Source: Bacillota bacterium
GTDB taxonomy: Bacteria > Bacillota > Sulfobacillia > Sulfobacillales > Sulfobacillaceae
Assembly (NCBI GenBank): GCA_023381095.1
Contig: JAMCTO010000176.1
Span: 1-7,548 of the forward strand
Length of the DNA: 7,548 bases
Direction: 5' to 3'
Shown: piece after piece, positions 5,821 to 7,548 of the stretch
How the letters are laid out: each line of letters starts with the position of its first letter
Position numbering within the stretch: the first letter of the stretch is position 1
Made by a program: the position numbers and the translations under genes
Notes under the pieces: generated by a model
What the model was told of the DNA's origin: nothing
The model's database searches: none
What the model saw: only the letters and a program-made list of their open reading frames with translations

Positions 5821-6848
5821 GCGATGTGGTAACCGATAAGCTTATGACTTTAAGCGAAGGGCGGGCCTTGAGCGAAATTGAGGCCTACACTTTGATGGAC
5901 GGTATTATGAGCGGTGTGGTGAGCCCGATTCAATTAGCTGGGGTTCTGATGGCACTTCGAGTGCGCGGGGAAACAATTGATGAGTTAACTGGATTTGCCC
6001 GTGCCATGCGAGACCATGCCATAAAAGTTCCGGTGACGCGAAGACCGGTATTGGATACCTGCGGTACTGGGGGTGACCGTTCGATGTCTTTCAATGTTTC
6101 TACCGTGTCGGCTTTTGTGGTGGCAGGAGCTGGGATAGCAGTGGCCAAACACGGTAATCGATCGGCAACTTCTAAGAGTGGGAGCGCGGATTTGCTTGAA
6201 GCGTTGGGCGTGCCTATTTCCCAAGATCCGGTTAGTGTGGCTCGGTCGGTGGACGAAATTGGCTTTGGGTTTCTATTCGCGCAGAGTGTGCATACCTCGA
6301 TGAAATTTGCTGCCCAAACACGGCGTGAACTGGGAGTGCGCACCGTGTTTAACGTGTTGGGTCCGCTGACCAATCCGGTCAACCCAGAGCGTCAACTGTT
6401 AGGCGTATTTAGTCCCTCTTGGGTTGAACCGATAACCCAAGTGCTGGCTAGGTTGGGAACAGATCATGCCATAGTGGTTCATGGGGCAGGGGGAATTGAT
6501 GAGGTATCCCTGTCTGGTCCCACTCAGTTTGGGAGGGTTAATCGCGGCGAGGTAACGTTTGGTGAATTTTCTCCGGAAGACCTGGGGCTTCCGCGTTATC
6601 CCAAACAAGCGATTGTGGGCGGCGACCCGGTCGAAAATGCGGCCATTTGCCGTCGGGTTCTGCAAGGTCAACCGGGAGCTTACTTGGATTCGGTATTGGC
6701 CAATGCCGGCGTAGCCCTATTTGCGGCACGGGCCGTGAACAGTATGAAAATGGGGGTCGATTTGGCGCGCGAGGTAATTCTCCAGGGACAGGCTTGGGAA
6801 GTGCTGCAACAACTGACGGAACCCCATACCTTAGCTCGAGAATTATAA
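5817..6848 (+). CDS. trpD: Anthranilate phosphoribosyltransferase
   Basis: TrpD transfers the phosphoribosyl group of PRPP to anthranilate, giving phosphoribosylanthranilate. The 343-residue protein has the usual length. It shows an N-terminal helical region (about 1-70), then the PRPP-binding glycine loop DTCGTGGD (80-87), FNVST, KHGNRSATSKSGSADLLEALG (from 111), and the anthranilate-contacting segment HTSMKFAAQTRRELGVRT. FNVLGPLTNP follows, with the metal-binding Asp228-Glu229 pair in GIDEVSLSGPT. All are intact. The start ATG overlaps the trpG stop (ATGA) and is preceded by GGAGG at 5803-5807 with 9 bases of spacing. Sixteen bases separate its TAA from trpC. The related nucleoside phosphorylases share the fold, but the KHGNRS motif and the context make TrpD clear. 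Confidence 0.97.
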   Translation: MSDVVTDKLMTLSEGRALSEIEAYTLMDGIMSGVVSPIQLAGVLMALRVRGETIDELTGFARAMRDHAIKVPVTRRPVLDTCGTGGDRSMSFNVSTVSAFVVAGAGIAVAKHGNRSATSKSGSADLLEALGVPISQDPVSVARSVDEIGFGFLFAQSVHTSMKFAAQTRRELGVRTVFNVLGPLTNPVNPERQLLGVFSPSWVEPITQVLARLGTDHAIVVHGAGGIDEVSLSGPTQFGRVNRGEVTFGEFSPEDLGLPRYPKQAIVGGDPVENAAICRRVLQGQPGAYLDSVLANAGVALFAARAVNSMKMGVDLAREVILQGQAWEVLQQLTEPHTLAREL

Positions 6849-6864
6849 AGAGGGGGGCGACGTC

Positions 6865-7548
6865 ATGTTTTTGGATGAGATTTTGCAGTCGGTGGATGAC
6901 CGTGTGGCCCGCCTATTGTCGGTGCAATCCTACCTGCTTGACGAAGCGGAAGCCATGCCGCCAGTGCGTTCTCTGGCGAATGCTTTAACCGACGGGGTGA
7001 CGACACCCGCTGTCATTGCGGAGTGCAAACATCGGTCCCCCTCCAAAGGCTGGTTCACGGAACATTATGATCCGGTATCCCAGGCGTCCCGCTACCAAGT
7101 GATGGGAGCCAGTGCGATTTCGGTACTGACCGAACCGCACTTCTTTGCGGGAGAATTGGTACATTTACAGGCAGTTCGCAGCCATGTAGGGTTACCGGTG
7201 TTGCGCAAGGACTTTGTTCGGCACGAAGTTCAACTATTCGAGGCACGCGCTGCCGGTGCCGACGCCGCACTTTTGATTGTTCGTATTATAGATGATGAGG
7301 CCCGTTTGAAAAATTTGGTGCAAACGGCAACCGCTATTGGGTTGGAGACCATCGTCGAAGTTCACGCTGCCCATGAGGTCCTGCAGGCGGTGGCAGCCGG
7401 CGCCAAGATCATCGGAATAAACAACCGCGATCTGGATACCTTCGATACGCGGCTCGAATTTTCTCAGGAGATGGCGGAACTTATGCCGCCAAATGTCGTC
7501 AAGATTAGCGAAAGTGGCATTGGCCGCATTTTCGACCGGGTCGCCGCC
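6865..7548 (+). CDS. trpC: Indole-3-glycerol phosphate synthase, 3' end beyond window
   Basis: TrpC closes the indole ring, converting carboxyphenylamino-deoxyribulose phosphate to indole-3-glycerol phosphate with loss of CO2 and water. The frame is open from the ATG to the last base, giving 228 residues; the family is usually near 260, so about 30 C-terminal residues are missing. It is a (beta/alpha)8 barrel. By analogy with the Sulfolobus enzyme, the likely active-site residues are Lys55 in AECKHRSPSKG (52-62), Lys115 in LRKDF, Glu165 in VEVH, Asn186 and Arg188 in GINNRDL, and Glu216-Ser217 in SESGI. A purine-rich GAGGGGGG (6850-6857, interrupted by an A at 6851) precedes the start. It begins 16 bases after trpD in the same direction. 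No sign of fusion to TrpF is visible in the part present. Confidence 0.95.
   Translation, partial: MFLDEILQSVDDRVARLLSVQSYLLDEAEAMPPVRSLANALTDGVTTPAVIAECKHRSPSKGWFTEHYDPVSQASRYQVMGASAISVLTEPHFFAGELVHLQAVRSHVGLPVLRKDFVRHEVQLFEARAAGADAALLIVRIIDDEARLKNLVQTATAIGLETIVEVHAAHEVLQAVAAGAKIIGINNRDLDTFDTRLEFSQEMAELMPPNVVKISESGIGRIFDRVAA

Noticed and set aside
6647..6988. A 113-codon plus-strand frame spanning the trpD-trpC junction.
   Set aside because: It overlaps the well-supported ends of trpD and trpC in another frame and its Arg/Cys-rich translation is typical of a shadow frame.
1..7548. Mobile elements, CRISPR arrays, prophage genes, tRNA or rRNA genes, or an undescribed multi-gene system.
   Set aside because: No terminal inverted repeats, transposase or integrase motifs, regularly spaced repeats or RNA-gene signatures were seen. 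Every large frame belongs to a known housekeeping or transporter family.

Overview
The window looks like chromosomal core DNA from a Gram-positive, Firmicutes-type bacterium. The signs are strong purine-rich Shine-Dalgarno sequences, frequent GTG and TTG candidate starts, a classical T-box leader, and a trp operon in the order E-G-D-C. Base composition looks moderate, a little over half G+C by eye. A Sulfobacillus-like or other deep-branching Firmicutes source would fit, but that is inference. The trpG gene inside the operon and the T-box argue against the Bacillus subtilis arrangement, in which TRAP controls a trp operon that lacks trpG.

Layout: (1) bases 1-32 hold the end of an upstream gene that cannot be assigned and the ribosome-binding site of recG. 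(2) recG, the branched-DNA helicase gene, runs rightward to 2153. (3) A leftward gene for an Fsr-like (fosmidomycin-resistance family) major facilitator transporter occupies 2166-3344, converging on recG with only 12 bases between the stop codons. (4) The 419 bases from 3345 to 3763 contain no protein gene but are densely regulatory. They hold back-to-back promoters, a perfect 13-base palindrome and TGCCA/TGGCA half-sites by the transporter promoter, a near-consensus rightward promoter (TTGACA, 17 bases, TATACT), and a complete T-box riboswitch ending in a terminator. (5) The trp operon follows: trpE (3764-5212), trpG (5209-5820), trpD (5817-6848) and trpC (6865 to the window edge, cut off).

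The four trp genes cover the path from chorismate to indole-3-glycerol phosphate. TrpE and TrpG form anthranilate synthase, TrpD adds the phosphoribosyl group, and TrpC forms the indole ring (its N-terminal 228 residues are visible here). The trpE-trpG and trpG-trpD junctions are both ATGA overlaps, consistent with translational coupling. Control is probably at two levels. The T-box, whose specifier reads UGG for tryptophan, should open transcription when uncharged tRNA-Trp accumulates. TrpE also keeps the LLES motif associated with tryptophan feedback inhibition.

I see no mobile element, CRISPR array, tRNA or rRNA gene, and no evidence of an undescribed system. The points most worth checking are details of the T-box (its UGGU bulge against the tRNA-Trp discriminator base), the possible operators between the divergent promoters, the link between the transporter and the trp operon, and the corrected start of trpE.
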